Shown here in pieces: positions 23,416 to 31,339 of a DNA stretch of 40,678 bases. The stretch is taken from positions 1 through 40,678 of the forward strand of contig JADFXD010000019.1 of assembly GCA_015233725.1 (NCBI GenBank). The letters are read 5' to 3'. The stretch is from Nitrospirota bacterium. Lineage in GTDB: Bacteria > Nitrospirota > Thermodesulfovibrionia > Thermodesulfovibrionales > Magnetobacteriaceae. The first letter of the stretch is position 1, and each line of letters opens with the position of its first letter. A program made the translations under genes and the position numbers. The notes under the pieces are model-generated. The model ran no database searches. It had not been told where the DNA came from and was given only the letters and a program-made list of their open reading frames with translations.

Positions 23416-25737
23416 TTACATGAATGCCCTTGATTGTATGCCGTCTATGTACCCGACGAGCCCTGTGACATGTTCGACGGCATTGCCCTCGTCGGTGTCT
23501 ATGTGCATATCGAGCCTGAAGTCTGGGTTGACCCTGATCAGGACATCGCCAAAGATGAGCTCTCGCTTGCTCTTTACCTTCACCAGGACGACGTCTCTAT
23601 CCCTGAGACCATAGCCAAGGGCCTCCTCCGTGGACATGTGGATATGCCTGCGGGCGCATATAACGCCCTTTTCTAACTTCAACTGCCCAACCTCACCCTC
23701 AAGGGTGATACCGGGGGTGCCCTCGATGTCGCCGGAGTCCCTGACCGGGGCGTCGATGCCGAGCCTGAACTCCTCCGTGCGGGAGATCTCCACCTGAGAG
23801 TCCTTCCTGAACGGTCCCAATATCCTGACCCTGTCTACCCTGCCCTTTGGGCCAATGAGGTTGACCGTTTCCTCGCTTGCGTACTGGCCGGGTTGACTAA
23901 GAGGAATCTTGGGCGTCAGCGTCCTGCCCGGGCCAAAGAGGACCTCAAAGGCGGCCTTGTTGACATGCACGTGGTGAGCGGATACGTTTATGGGTATTGG
24001 CCTGCGCCTGTAATTCTCTATGTTGGTTGACAGCAGCCTGCCTATGGCGTGGAGGGTCTCGCGGGCTATCATCATCTTCTCATTTGACTTGATGACGAGG
24101 ACCCTTACATTTGAACCAGGCGCGGTTATCTCCTCCACCTGCTTGAGAAACGGCCTATCCTGACGGTTGGCCTGCCCATAGAGGCTGATGCCAAAGGGTT
24201 GTAGTCCTTGACAGACCCTGGCCCGTATCTCTGTGGCGTTTTCACCAATTCCACCAGTAAAGATGAGCACGTCTACTCCACCGAGGGCGGCTATGTAGGC
24301 GCCAATGTACTTCTTTACCCTGTAGCAGTACATCCCGATGGCCTCTTTAGCGTGCTTGTCACCCTCCTCGGCGGCCTCCAGGACGTCCTTCATGTAGTTG
24401 CTGATACCGCTGACACCCTTGAGACCGCTTTCAACATTGAGTATCCTTGAGAGCTCATCAGCCGTAAACCCGAGATTCATCAGATATATAATGATCCCGG
24501 GGTCAAGGTCTCCACAGCGGCTGCCCATCATCAGCCCCTCCAGGGGGGTCATCCCCATCGAGGTGTCGATGCTTCGACCGTGGTCTATGGCACACACCGA
24601 GGAGCCATGTCCAAGGTGGCAGGAGATTATCTTGAGCTCCTTGACAGGGCGTTTCAGGTATGTCGCTGCCTTGAGGGTCACGTAGCGGTGATTTATACCG
24701 TGAAAGCCATAGCGTCGTATGTTGTCATCCTCGTTCAGGCTCTTGGACAGGGCATACTTATACGCGTGCTCGGGCATGTTTCTGTGAAAGGCCGTGTCAA
24801 ATACCGCAACGTGTTTGGCCTCTGGCAGGATTGCCATCATCTCCTCGATCCCGGCCAGGTTGTATGGGTTATGCAGGGGCGCCATCTGTGAGCAGTCTCT
24901 GATGACCTCTACCACCCCCCTGTCAATGACCACGGAGCTAAAGAACCGCGCCCCACCGTGGACAACGCGATGCCCAACCGCGTTTACCTCATCAATGTGT
25001 TTAACCATCCCCTTTTGAGAATCCGTAAGGGCAGAGACCATTGACCTTATAGCCTCTGCCGTTGTCCTGGCATCCGTTGGCAGGTCATACTTGATGCCGG
25101 CAGTATATACCGTATGGCTACAGTCCGGCGTGCCCATCTTATCAATAAGCCCCTCCATTATCGGGATGCTGTACTTGGTATCAAACAACGCATACTTCAG
25201 TGATGCTATACGACTGTTTATTACCAGCACCTTTATGGGTTCTATGGCGGAGGAGAAATCCAGGTCGTAGGGGTCGGAGTTGCTTTTCAGGGCGGTAGTG
25301 ACGTCGGGGCTTTCCCATCCCTCCCGTTCCCTCTGCAGCAGACGCCTGGTAATGGTCTGGGCTATGCTGGCCAGGCTCTTGGGGTTTTTCATTAATACAT
25401 CGGAACAGAGCTCCCTTTTGAGCTTTACAACCTTGCAACCACCATATGATACGATATCGGCATCGGATGGTTCACCGCTCATCAGCGACATCTCACCAAA
25501 GATATCACCCCTTGTAAGGGTTGCCACGACCTTTCGCTCGCCACTGGCCTCCGTTAAGACAACGTTGGCCTTGCCGTCGTAGACAACCCATAGAAACCTC
25601 CCGATCTCGCCCCTCCTCTTTATCTCCTGACCATCAACGTATTCTTCCACTGTTGCGGCTGACGCCAGCGTATCTATCTCTTCCCCGCTGAGTTGTTCAA
25701 ACTGCTTCACCGATGTAAGGAATTTCGGTAGCTCCAT
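23416..25737 (-). CDS. Triple fusion: cNMP-binding-type domain + acetate kinase + PduL phosphotransacylase
   Basis: The protein has 773 residues. Residues 1-135 are a cyclic-nucleotide-binding-type domain (LWVVYDGKANVVL, LTRGDIFGEMSLMSGEPSDA). Residues about 167-568 are acetate kinase: VGHRVVHGGARF (substrate Arg258), MAPLHNPYNLAGI, FDTAFH (Asp314), RRYGFHGINHRYV, LGHGSSVCAI, DTSMGMTPLEGLMMGSRCGD (Arg407) and FTGGIGENATEIR. Residues about 580-765 are PduL: NVSAHHVHVN and CARRHIHMS, the two zinc-ligand histidine motifs. PduL converts acyl-CoA plus phosphate to acyl-phosphate, and acetate kinase converts that with ADP to acetate plus ATP, so both steps lie in one cytoplasmic chain. The family's N-terminal N-x-GSSSLK motif is altered to NSRIASLK. 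GGAGG lies about eight bases before the ATG; there are no operon partners. Confidence 0.93.
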   Translation of the reverse strand: MELPKFLTSVKQFEQLSGEEIDTLASAATVEEYVDGQEIKRRGEIGRFLWVVYDGKANVVLTEASGERKVVATLTRGDIFGEMSLMSGEPSDADIVSYGGCKVVKLKRELCSDVLMKNPKSLASIAQTITRRLLQREREGWESPDVTTALKSNSDPYDLDFSSAIEPIKVLVINSRIASLKYALFDTKYSIPIMEGLIDKMGTPDCSHTVYTAGIKYDLPTDARTTAEAIRSMVSALTDSQKGMVKHIDEVNAVGHRVVHGGARFFSSVVIDRGVVEVIRDCSQMAPLHNPYNLAGIEEMMAILPEAKHVAVFDTAFHRNMPEHAYKYALSKSLNEDDNIRRYGFHGINHRYVTLKAATYLKRPVKELKIISCHLGHGSSVCAIDHGRSIDTSMGMTPLEGLMMGSRCGDLDPGIIIYLMNLGFTADELSRILNVESGLKGVSGISNYMKDVLEAAEEGDKHAKEAIGMYCYRVKKYIGAYIAALGGVDVLIFTGGIGENATEIRARVCQGLQPFGISLYGQANRQDRPFLKQVEEITAPGSNVRVLVIKSNEKMMIARETLHAIGRLLSTNIENYRRRPIPINVSAHHVHVNKAAFEVLFGPGRTLTPKIPLSQPGQYASEETVNLIGPKGRVDRVRILGPFRKDSQVEISRTEEFRLGIDAPVRDSGDIEGTPGITLEGEVGQLKLEKGVICARRHIHMSTEEALGYGLRDRDVVLVKVKSKRELIFGDVLIRVNPDFRLDMHIDTDEGNAVEHVTGLVGYIDGIQSRAFM

Positions 25738-25858
25738 TACGTGATACCTCCTTATTGTCGCGGATTAAAATTCTGTCATCGTTACCTTGATATCTCTATA
25801 ATAATCGATATGTCTCATAAAATCAATCAGGGCAATCGCATTTGACCAGAAAGAAAAA

Positions 25859-25922
25859 AGGAGGGCGGCTCCGCCACCTCCTCAGACCTCCCCTGCAAGG
25901 GGTCATGGACCCCTTGACCCCT
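25859..25922 (-). repeat. Dispersed GC-rich element upstream of the fusion gene
   Basis: GGAGGGCGGCTCCGCCACCTC, then CTCAGACCTCCCCTGCAAGG and GGTCATGGACCCCTTGACCC, in the same orientation as the copy after kdpC. It contains strong internal stems such as GGCGG/CCGCC. The 315-base gap 25738-26052 also holds AT-rich DNA that should carry promoters for the genes on both sides. Confidence 0.65.
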
Positions 25923-26052
25923 TAATTGGTGGGTGCCATCCCATTATGTAATTGCCCTGTTACATTAGAGTTCACACATTCGTTGCCTAATTTGGTGCAA
26001 TAAAGGTATCATTATAGATGGGTACTAAATTTACATAATTAGGAGGGGTTTT

Positions 26053-26259
26053 ATGACGGATGAGAACTTTTACGCCCTGATTAAAAGGTTGGAGGCAGCC
26101 TTCAGGGTTTTACCCTTAAACGAGTCGTCGTTGCAGATTTACCACGAAAAGCTAAAGCATATCAGTGATGATAACTGGAAACGCATAGTTGAAAAGATTA
26201 TCGAAACAGAAGACAGCTTCCCATCCATCTCTTGCATAAAGCGATTCTTTTCCTCATAG
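26053..26259 (+). CDS. Small hypothetical protein (helicase-loader-like pattern)
   Basis: A 68-residue helical protein with a strong ribosome site (AGGAGGGGTTTT before ATG). The pattern SSLQIYHEKLKHISDDNWKR ... IIETEDSFPSISCIKRF resembles the short FP(T/S)-ending helical unit seen in small phage proteins such as helicase-loader/inhibitor N-termini. That similarity is by eye and weak. There are no phage genes around it. The coding assignment is more secure than the function. Confidence 0.55.
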   Translation: MTDENFYALIKRLEAAFRVLPLNESSLQIYHEKLKHISDDNWKRIVEKIIETEDSFPSISCIKRFFSS

Positions 26260-26262
26260 TAG

Positions 26263-26412
26263 AGGGGGGCGGCCCTGCTTCTTTACCGCTCCAGGACGCT
26301 CCTGGTCTTTACCGCTCCAGGGCGCTCCTGGTCTTTACCGCTCCAGGGCGCTCCTGGTCTTTACCGCTCCAGGGCGCTCCTGGCCCCCTCAACCCCCCTT
26401 GCAAGGGGGCGG
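26263..26412. repeat. Composite element with four 26-bp tandem palindrome units
   Basis: The unit CTTTACCGCTCCAGGRCGCT + CCTGGT is repeated four times at 26-base spacing (starts 26281, 26307, 26333, 26359; end 26383). It is flanked by AGAGGGGGGCGGCC on the left and CCCCCTTGCAAGGGGGCGG on the right. This is the clearest view of the palindrome with its constant TTTACCGCT flank. The right flank runs into the 3' end of the RhuM gene. Confidence 0.8.
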
Positions 26413-27402
26413 TTGCTTCTTTTTGCCTTTCAATATTTTCTTTACTTCGCGGTCAAAATCAGAGATATGCTTTTTATCCTGCTCTCTTTTATATTTAGCG
26501 AATTCTGTTTCAGCCTTTTTAGCCGCATCTCCAGCGCTGATCTTGCCGGCATTGGTCAAAAGTTTCCTTTCGCTCAACTTCAAAAACTCATCGAGCTTAT
26601 GTATCCAATCCGCCATTTTCATTGGCCGCTCGTTGCTTGCCTGAAGTTCGGCAAAATCAAGATACAACGACACAATCAAATTGAGCTGCTTAAGCTCTTT
26701 TTCGGAAAGGTAGTTCTTAGCTATTTTTACATCGCCGGCAGTGATATACTTGCCTTTGAAACTTGAAAGCCCCATCATAGGCTTTGAGCTATCAACCCTT
26801 TCGGATATGACCTCTGCTGCCGTATGACCATGCACGGCATAGTGCATTTTGTTCTGTACCGTTGCAAAGAATTCCCTGGTCATCTCATCATCTTTGCGGT
26901 AATCAATACTTGTAGCGTAAATGTCCGTCACTTTTTGGTAAAAATTGCGTTCGCTGCTGCGTATATCACGGATACGCTGGAGCAGTTCTTCAAAATACCG
27001 CGCCCTTTCTCCGCCTTGCTTCATGCGTTCGTCATCCAAGACAAACCCCTTGATGATATATTCACGGAGCCGACCAGTAGCCCAGATGCGAAACTGAGTT
27101 GCCCTCTTTGAGTTGACACGATAACCAAGGGCAATAATAACGTCTAAGTTGTAGTGCTTGGTATCATATGTTTTGCCGTCATCGGCAGTTATTAAGAAAT
27201 TCTTAATAACTGAAATTTCGTCTAACTCTCTTGTTTCAAATATCTTTTTTAAGTGCATGTTAATATTTGGGATAGAAACCTCAAACAACTCGGCCATTAG
27301 TTTCTGTGTAAGCCAAACGGTTTCTCCTTCAAATTGGACATTAATATTTGCCTGTCCATCTTCAGTTTGATAGATAACGATTTGTGATTGCTGGTTCTTC
27401 AT
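26389..27402 (-). CDS. RhuM family protein (virulence-protein RhuM homolog)
   Basis: A 337-residue protein matching the RhuM family: IVIYQTEDGQANINVQFEGE, TVWLTQKLMAELFEVSIPNI, YDTKHYNLDVIIALGYRVNS and ATQFRIWATGRLREYIIKGF, then a C-terminal region with SSFKGKYITAGDVKIAKNYL. The family is named from a Salmonella pathogenicity-island gene and is frequent in accessory DNA and near restriction or toxin genes; its molecular role is not settled. The last residues (KKKQPPPCKGG) and the stop codon are encoded by the GC-rich repeat, so the natural end may have been replaced. Only a weak ribosome site precedes the ATG. Confidence 0.9.
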   Translation of the reverse strand: MKNQQSQIVIYQTEDGQANINVQFEGETVWLTQKLMAELFEVSIPNINMHLKKIFETRELDEISVIKNFLITADDGKTYDTKHYNLDVIIALGYRVNSKRATQFRIWATGRLREYIIKGFVLDDERMKQGGERARYFEELLQRIRDIRSSERNFYQKVTDIYATSIDYRKDDEMTREFFATVQNKMHYAVHGHTAAEVISERVDSSKPMMGLSSFKGKYITAGDVKIAKNYLSEKELKQLNLIVSLYLDFAELQASNERPMKMADWIHKLDEFLKLSERKLLTNAGKISAGDAAKKAETEFAKYKREQDKKHISDFDREVKKILKGKKKQPPPCKGG

Positions 27403-27476
27403 GAGGCTTATTAAAGCACGTGAGTTGGGAGGTTGTCAAGGAGGGAATGAACCATCCTGTGATGTGAGCCAGCAAG

Positions 27477-27512
27477 TAAAAAAAAGAGGGGCCTCGAAAT
27501 ACCTGAGGCCCC
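27477..27512 (-). terminator. Intrinsic terminator of the lipoprotein/cytochrome cluster
   Basis: On the minus strand an 8-bp perfect stem GGGGCCTC/GAGGCCCC (27512-27505 with 27495-27488, eight- to nine-base loop) is followed by TCTTTTTTTT. It lies 39 bases after the lipoprotein stop and would close the minus-strand cluster. Confidence 0.9.
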
Positions 27513-27550
27513 ATGTCTTACTCGTTTCTTACTTAGTTTACGTGCAGGGA

Positions 27551-28924
27551 TTACTTAATCAATATGAGGATACTCTGTTCGGTCGTTTTGTCTACCTCTG
27601 CACAGACGAGGGTATTTTTGTTTGCACTCATGCCACACTGCGTAGCGCTGCCGGTAGCCCCTATAGTAAATGTGCCGTTAGCGTTAACCGAGTAAGGCAC
27701 CGAATTCGTAAGAGGCTGACTTGGTCCAGTGGAATTGCCCTGAACCCCTACGTTTATCATGGTGCCCTTTCCGTCAGGAACTCCAATTAACCATCCCGAT
27801 TCAAAGGGACTCAACGAGTCGAGATAACTTGCGTAATACGCACCGGTCAGACTTGCATTTGAGTATCCGCTGCCTGCTGTCTTGACGGCTACCCCAATCT
27901 GGACATTAGCCGAGGCCATTGAGGCGCAGACAAGGGTATTTGAATCTGCACTCATACCGCATGTCATACCGGTGCCGCTCGTTGGAGTAAAGGTAGCCGT
28001 ACCGGTGGCAGTAACCGTGTAAGTGCCCGACTGGCTAACAGCCTGGTTTGCTGCGCTCGAACTGCCCTGTGTCGCTGCAAACTTGAAGCCGCCATATCCG
28101 TCGCACGTTAAAGTGCCAAATTGCGAGCTTGAGCCGGGTGATTGATTAAATATTGCCATGTAATACGTACCGTTGAGACTCGCGGTGGAGTATACGCTGG
28201 TGCCGGCCTTAACGGCTATGAGACTATACTGGTCGGTCATATCGCCCACCTTGGCACAGACAACGGTATTTGTGTCATCACTCATAATGCACTGGCTGGC
28301 GGTGGCAGTGGTGTTGCCCAATGCAGTAGTTGGAGTCAGGGTAAATAGGCCGGCCGACGATTCCGTAGCGCTAACGGCATAAGTACCTTTACCACTGACA
28401 GTGGGCATTTGTGTACTACCGATAGTCATCTGCATCCCTGTGCCTGTCCAGTTGCCGCTTGTAAATGTAATAGTGCCCGATACGACAGATGGGAGGGTCT
28501 TATCGAACGAAACCATGTTATACGCACCGCTGAGACTCGCATTGGTCTTTCCTCCCTTTGCGGCAGTGAAGTTCTGCCCTGGCACATCGGCGCCATTTAT
28601 AACAACCGATAGACTTGTAGAAGGTGAGAAGCTATATCCGGTAAGCGAGGCTGTTATTGTGTAGACCCCATTGGGTACGTTGGTAACGCTGTAATTTCCG
28701 TTTGCATCGGTTGTCACAGCGGCAATGCCGTTGCTTTGAACCGTAACGAATACGCCCGAGAGAGCTGCGCCGTTAAGCGTTACAGTGCCCGATATAATGT
28801 GCCCCGTGTACCCGGTGGATGATGACCCTCCTCCTCCGCAGCCTGCTATCAACATTAACAGCAACACCGCCATTAAAACAATGAGGCGCTTATTGCGGCG
28901 CTTCAGGAAACCTTTTAGTTCCAT
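27551..28924 (-). CDS. Surface lipoprotein with carboxypeptidase-regulatory-like domain and three C-x10-C repeats
   Basis: This 457-residue protein has a lipoprotein signal (lipobox LIAGC, Cys29) followed by a glycine/serine spacer. Residues about 42-120 are a carboxypeptidase-regulatory-like beta-sandwich (SGTVTLNGAALSGVFVTVQS, TTDANGNYSVTNVPNGVYTI). Three ~105-residue repeats start near 128, 247 and 356 (ASLSGAYNMVSF, ASLNGTYYMAIF, ASLTGAYYASYL). Each contains a cysteine pair spaced by ten residues (Cys212/223, 322/333, 430/441; CGMSADSNTLVCA type). It is last in the minus-strand run after the second porin gene, so it could be a surface partner of the electron conduit. No heme motif is present. 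A ribosome site AGGAG precedes the ATG. Confidence 0.82.
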   Translation of the reverse strand: MELKGFLKRRNKRLIVLMAVLLLMLIAGCGGGGSSSTGYTGHIISGTVTLNGAALSGVFVTVQSNGIAAVTTDANGNYSVTNVPNGVYTITASLTGYSFSPSTSLSVVINGADVPGQNFTAAKGGKTNASLSGAYNMVSFDKTLPSVVSGTITFTSGNWTGTGMQMTIGSTQMPTVSGKGTYAVSATESSAGLFTLTPTTALGNTTATASQCIMSDDTNTVVCAKVGDMTDQYSLIAVKAGTSVYSTASLNGTYYMAIFNQSPGSSSQFGTLTCDGYGGFKFAATQGSSSAANQAVSQSGTYTVTATGTATFTPTSGTGMTCGMSADSNTLVCASMASANVQIGVAVKTAGSGYSNASLTGAYYASYLDSLSPFESGWLIGVPDGKGTMINVGVQGNSTGPSQPLTNSVPYSVNANGTFTIGATGSATQCGMSANKNTLVCAEVDKTTEQSILILIK

Positions 28925-29029
28925 AATAAATCTCCTATTTTGTTTAGGAAGGAGGGATGTTCGTCCTCTCCTTCCGGTGTTTGTGTATAGAGGCTTACGC
29001 CCCGATCTCTTAAGCTATCTGAATCAAGC

Positions 29030-31327
29030 TTAAAACCTATACGTACAGGCGAGAAACACTGTGCTCGCGTTATATGACGGGTTTGCGTATGCCCCCGTCA
29101 GGTAGCTTACAGTACCGGATGTACCGGCGCCGTTGGAAGCGGAGGAGTTACCAACGATTGTGTAAGCGTAGTTGTCAATCGAGGCGTCGCTGTACTTGAA
29201 GCGGTCATAGCTATAGCCGAGTGCTACGGTAAAGGCCTTAGAGACGTTGAACGTCGATTTGACCATAAGTGCGCTCTTTCTGTAGTCATCCCAGCTAGGA
29301 TTATCTATGCTGTCGTTATTACGCACCGACATTCCCGGATTAGGTAAGGCCGTCCCTAGACCCAGGTACGCTGGGGAAAAGAGGGTGTAATCTTCAAACC
29401 CGTTGGAATTGACGTAATCGTACTGAACTCTCACCGTCATTTTTTTAGGAATAACGTAGATATCAAGCCCTGCTCCAAAGTTGTAGGTTCTATCTCTCTG
29501 CCCAATACTATAATTGTAGACAGAGTTTGTCTCGGTAGCAAAGAAAGCAGGGGTAACAGGGGTACCAACGTGTTCTAATTGATACAGTCTTTCATTCTCG
29601 TATTCGATGTAGGCATTCACCTTTGCGAACTTTGCAAAGGCATAGTCCACATCGAGGGTAACTTCGTCTTTTTTGGTATTCTGCAGGCCTAATGCGTTAT
29701 CGGGATAAACTGACTTTTTATACTTGTACAGGATTCCAAAGCCCAGGTTATCCATGGGGTAGAAGTCGATTCCACCCTTGAAGATATCCCTGTTCTGGGA
29801 GCCAGCGTCTATACGTGGATCAGAGATCATAAACGTATTGCCGTTTGCATTTGCAACAGCGCTATTGACGTTTCCATCCCTGCTGAGTCTATCATACCCT
29901 ATCTTGATGAGCATGAAATTCACTCCGTTCCATTTCAGACCGACCGAATAAAGGTTATCCTTGGTTTCAGGCAATTCAGCAAAACTTCTATCGATCTGGA
30001 GATACTCGTAACCGCCTGTCAGGATAAAGTGTTCAGGCAGTCTAAACCTGAGGTTCACTCCGCAGTCGTTCTTGTGATAGCTGATCAGGTCATTGGGACT
30101 GGCGGAGTTGCCGGTGGGGGTAGTTATCGTGATTTCGTCCGATCTGTTATCCTTGTTGTAATATTTGTAGAAAATATTAGTATTGAGGAAAGAGATCGGG
30201 TTAGAGGTCAGGACAAAGGAGTAACTCTGGGTTCTCACGTTGCCGTTCCATACGGTGGCTCCATTAGCGTACTTAATCGTAGTTAAGTAGTTGGGGGCAG
30301 CAGCGGTACCTGCATTGGTATTAGTCATGTACGAGGTGAGGAGATCAGCGTTAGACCTCGTATCCGAATCGGAGAGGTTCACGTTGAGCCTGGTGTTCAA
30401 TGGAAGGGCAACCGACCCTTTGAATCCGTATCTGTAGGACTGATCACTTGGAGGGAGTGTTGTCACATCCATCTGTGAGTTGCCATTTTGGAAGCTCATG
30501 GATTCATAGGCGTTATTAAAATCGGTATACATAGCGTTTACCGACGCAAAAAGCGGCTTTGTGATATATCCCGCCTCACCTTTGAAGACATTGGTTACGT
30601 AACTTACCGGGGTCGGGAGTTCCGCTATTGGTCCGCCAAAACCGCTGGTACCTGTATAGGTAATGGTGTTTGGCCTGATGCCGCTCCTCTCTTCTCTATT
30701 GCCGGAGAATTCGATGTAGAAAGGTTTTAGCAGGTCGAGCCTGACCCCTCCGCCCTCCTGTTTCCTTTTGATAGAATAATCGAAGGTCTTCCACGAATTT
30801 GCTGGAGGTGCAAATGTCCTGGCTCCCGCGGAGTTTGTTAAGAAATCCGAGGAGGGAAGGGTCAGGGTGTTGGACCCCACGCCGTTATAGATTGTCTTTG
30901 CACCGTCGTTCCAGTTATGGGGGATCTCATTATACTCCATGAAATACTTGACCCCCCCATATATTCCGCCTTCGAGTTTGTAGTTCTGGGTATCGTAACC
31001 CATGTCGGACGACTTAAACTTCAACCAATAGTTATCGTCGTCATATCTCAGCTTGGCGCCGCCGTATATGCCGGTTTCGGTGTCTCTGTATTCGTTAAAT
31101 TTAGCCTTGCTGCCGTTTACTCCGGCTATCACGCCGCTTGTGGTTATTTCTCCTGATAGCTTTGGTATTATCGACTTGCCATCGTCCGTGGTGGCTTCGC
31201 CGGCGCTATCCGGCGCTTCATCCTGAGCAAGTGCTGCGCTGTAGCCAAAATGTATGCCTCCGGCGAAGGTTACGCTAAATGGCAGGAGGATTAACAGGGT
31301 TGATAGTACCATTATGCCTTTCTTCAT
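29030..31327 (-). CDS. MtrB/PioB-family outer-membrane porin, copy 2
   Basis: A ~765-residue outer-membrane beta-barrel of the decaheme-associated MtrB/PioB family. A signal peptide is followed by a linker and then many alternating strands. Recognisable blocks are ETGIYGGAKLRYDDDNYWLK, YKLEGGIYGGVKYFMEYNEI, PFYIEFSGNREERSGIRP and a terminal aromatic strand ending YRF. It would form a sheath for the decaheme cytochrome encoded just upstream. The ATG at 31327 is chosen because the AGGAGG, which overlaps the cytochrome stop codon, is eight bases away; the ATG at 31333 is only two bases from it. The N-terminal CXXC known from Shewanella MtrB is absent. It is a diverged duplicate of 32605-34914. 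Confidence 0.88.
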   Translation of the reverse strand: MKKGIMVLSTLLILLPFSVTFAGGIHFGYSAALAQDEAPDSAGEATTDDGKSIIPKLSGEITTSGVIAGVNGSKAKFNEYRDTETGIYGGAKLRYDDDNYWLKFKSSDMGYDTQNYKLEGGIYGGVKYFMEYNEIPHNWNDGAKTIYNGVGSNTLTLPSSDFLTNSAGARTFAPPANSWKTFDYSIKRKQEGGGVRLDLLKPFYIEFSGNREERSGIRPNTITYTGTSGFGGPIAELPTPVSYVTNVFKGEAGYITKPLFASVNAMYTDFNNAYESMSFQNGNSQMDVTTLPPSDQSYRYGFKGSVALPLNTRLNVNLSDSDTRSNADLLTSYMTNTNAGTAAAPNYLTTIKYANGATVWNGNVRTQSYSFVLTSNPISFLNTNIFYKYYNKDNRSDEITITTPTGNSASPNDLISYHKNDCGVNLRFRLPEHFILTGGYEYLQIDRSFAELPETKDNLYSVGLKWNGVNFMLIKIGYDRLSRDGNVNSAVANANGNTFMISDPRIDAGSQNRDIFKGGIDFYPMDNLGFGILYKYKKSVYPDNALGLQNTKKDEVTLDVDYAFAKFAKVNAYIEYENERLYQLEHVGTPVTPAFFATETNSVYNYSIGQRDRTYNFGAGLDIYVIPKKMTVRVQYDYVNSNGFEDYTLFSPAYLGLGTALPNPGMSVRNNDSIDNPSWDDYRKSALMVKSTFNVSKAFTVALGYSYDRFKYSDASIDNYAYTIVGNSSASNGAGTSGTVSYLTGAYANPSYNASTVFLACTYRF

Positions 31328-31339
31328 TCTCATATCCTC

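Noticed and set aside
26281-26383. Possible CRISPR array of four 26-bp units
   Set aside because: Units are directly adjacent with no variable spacers.
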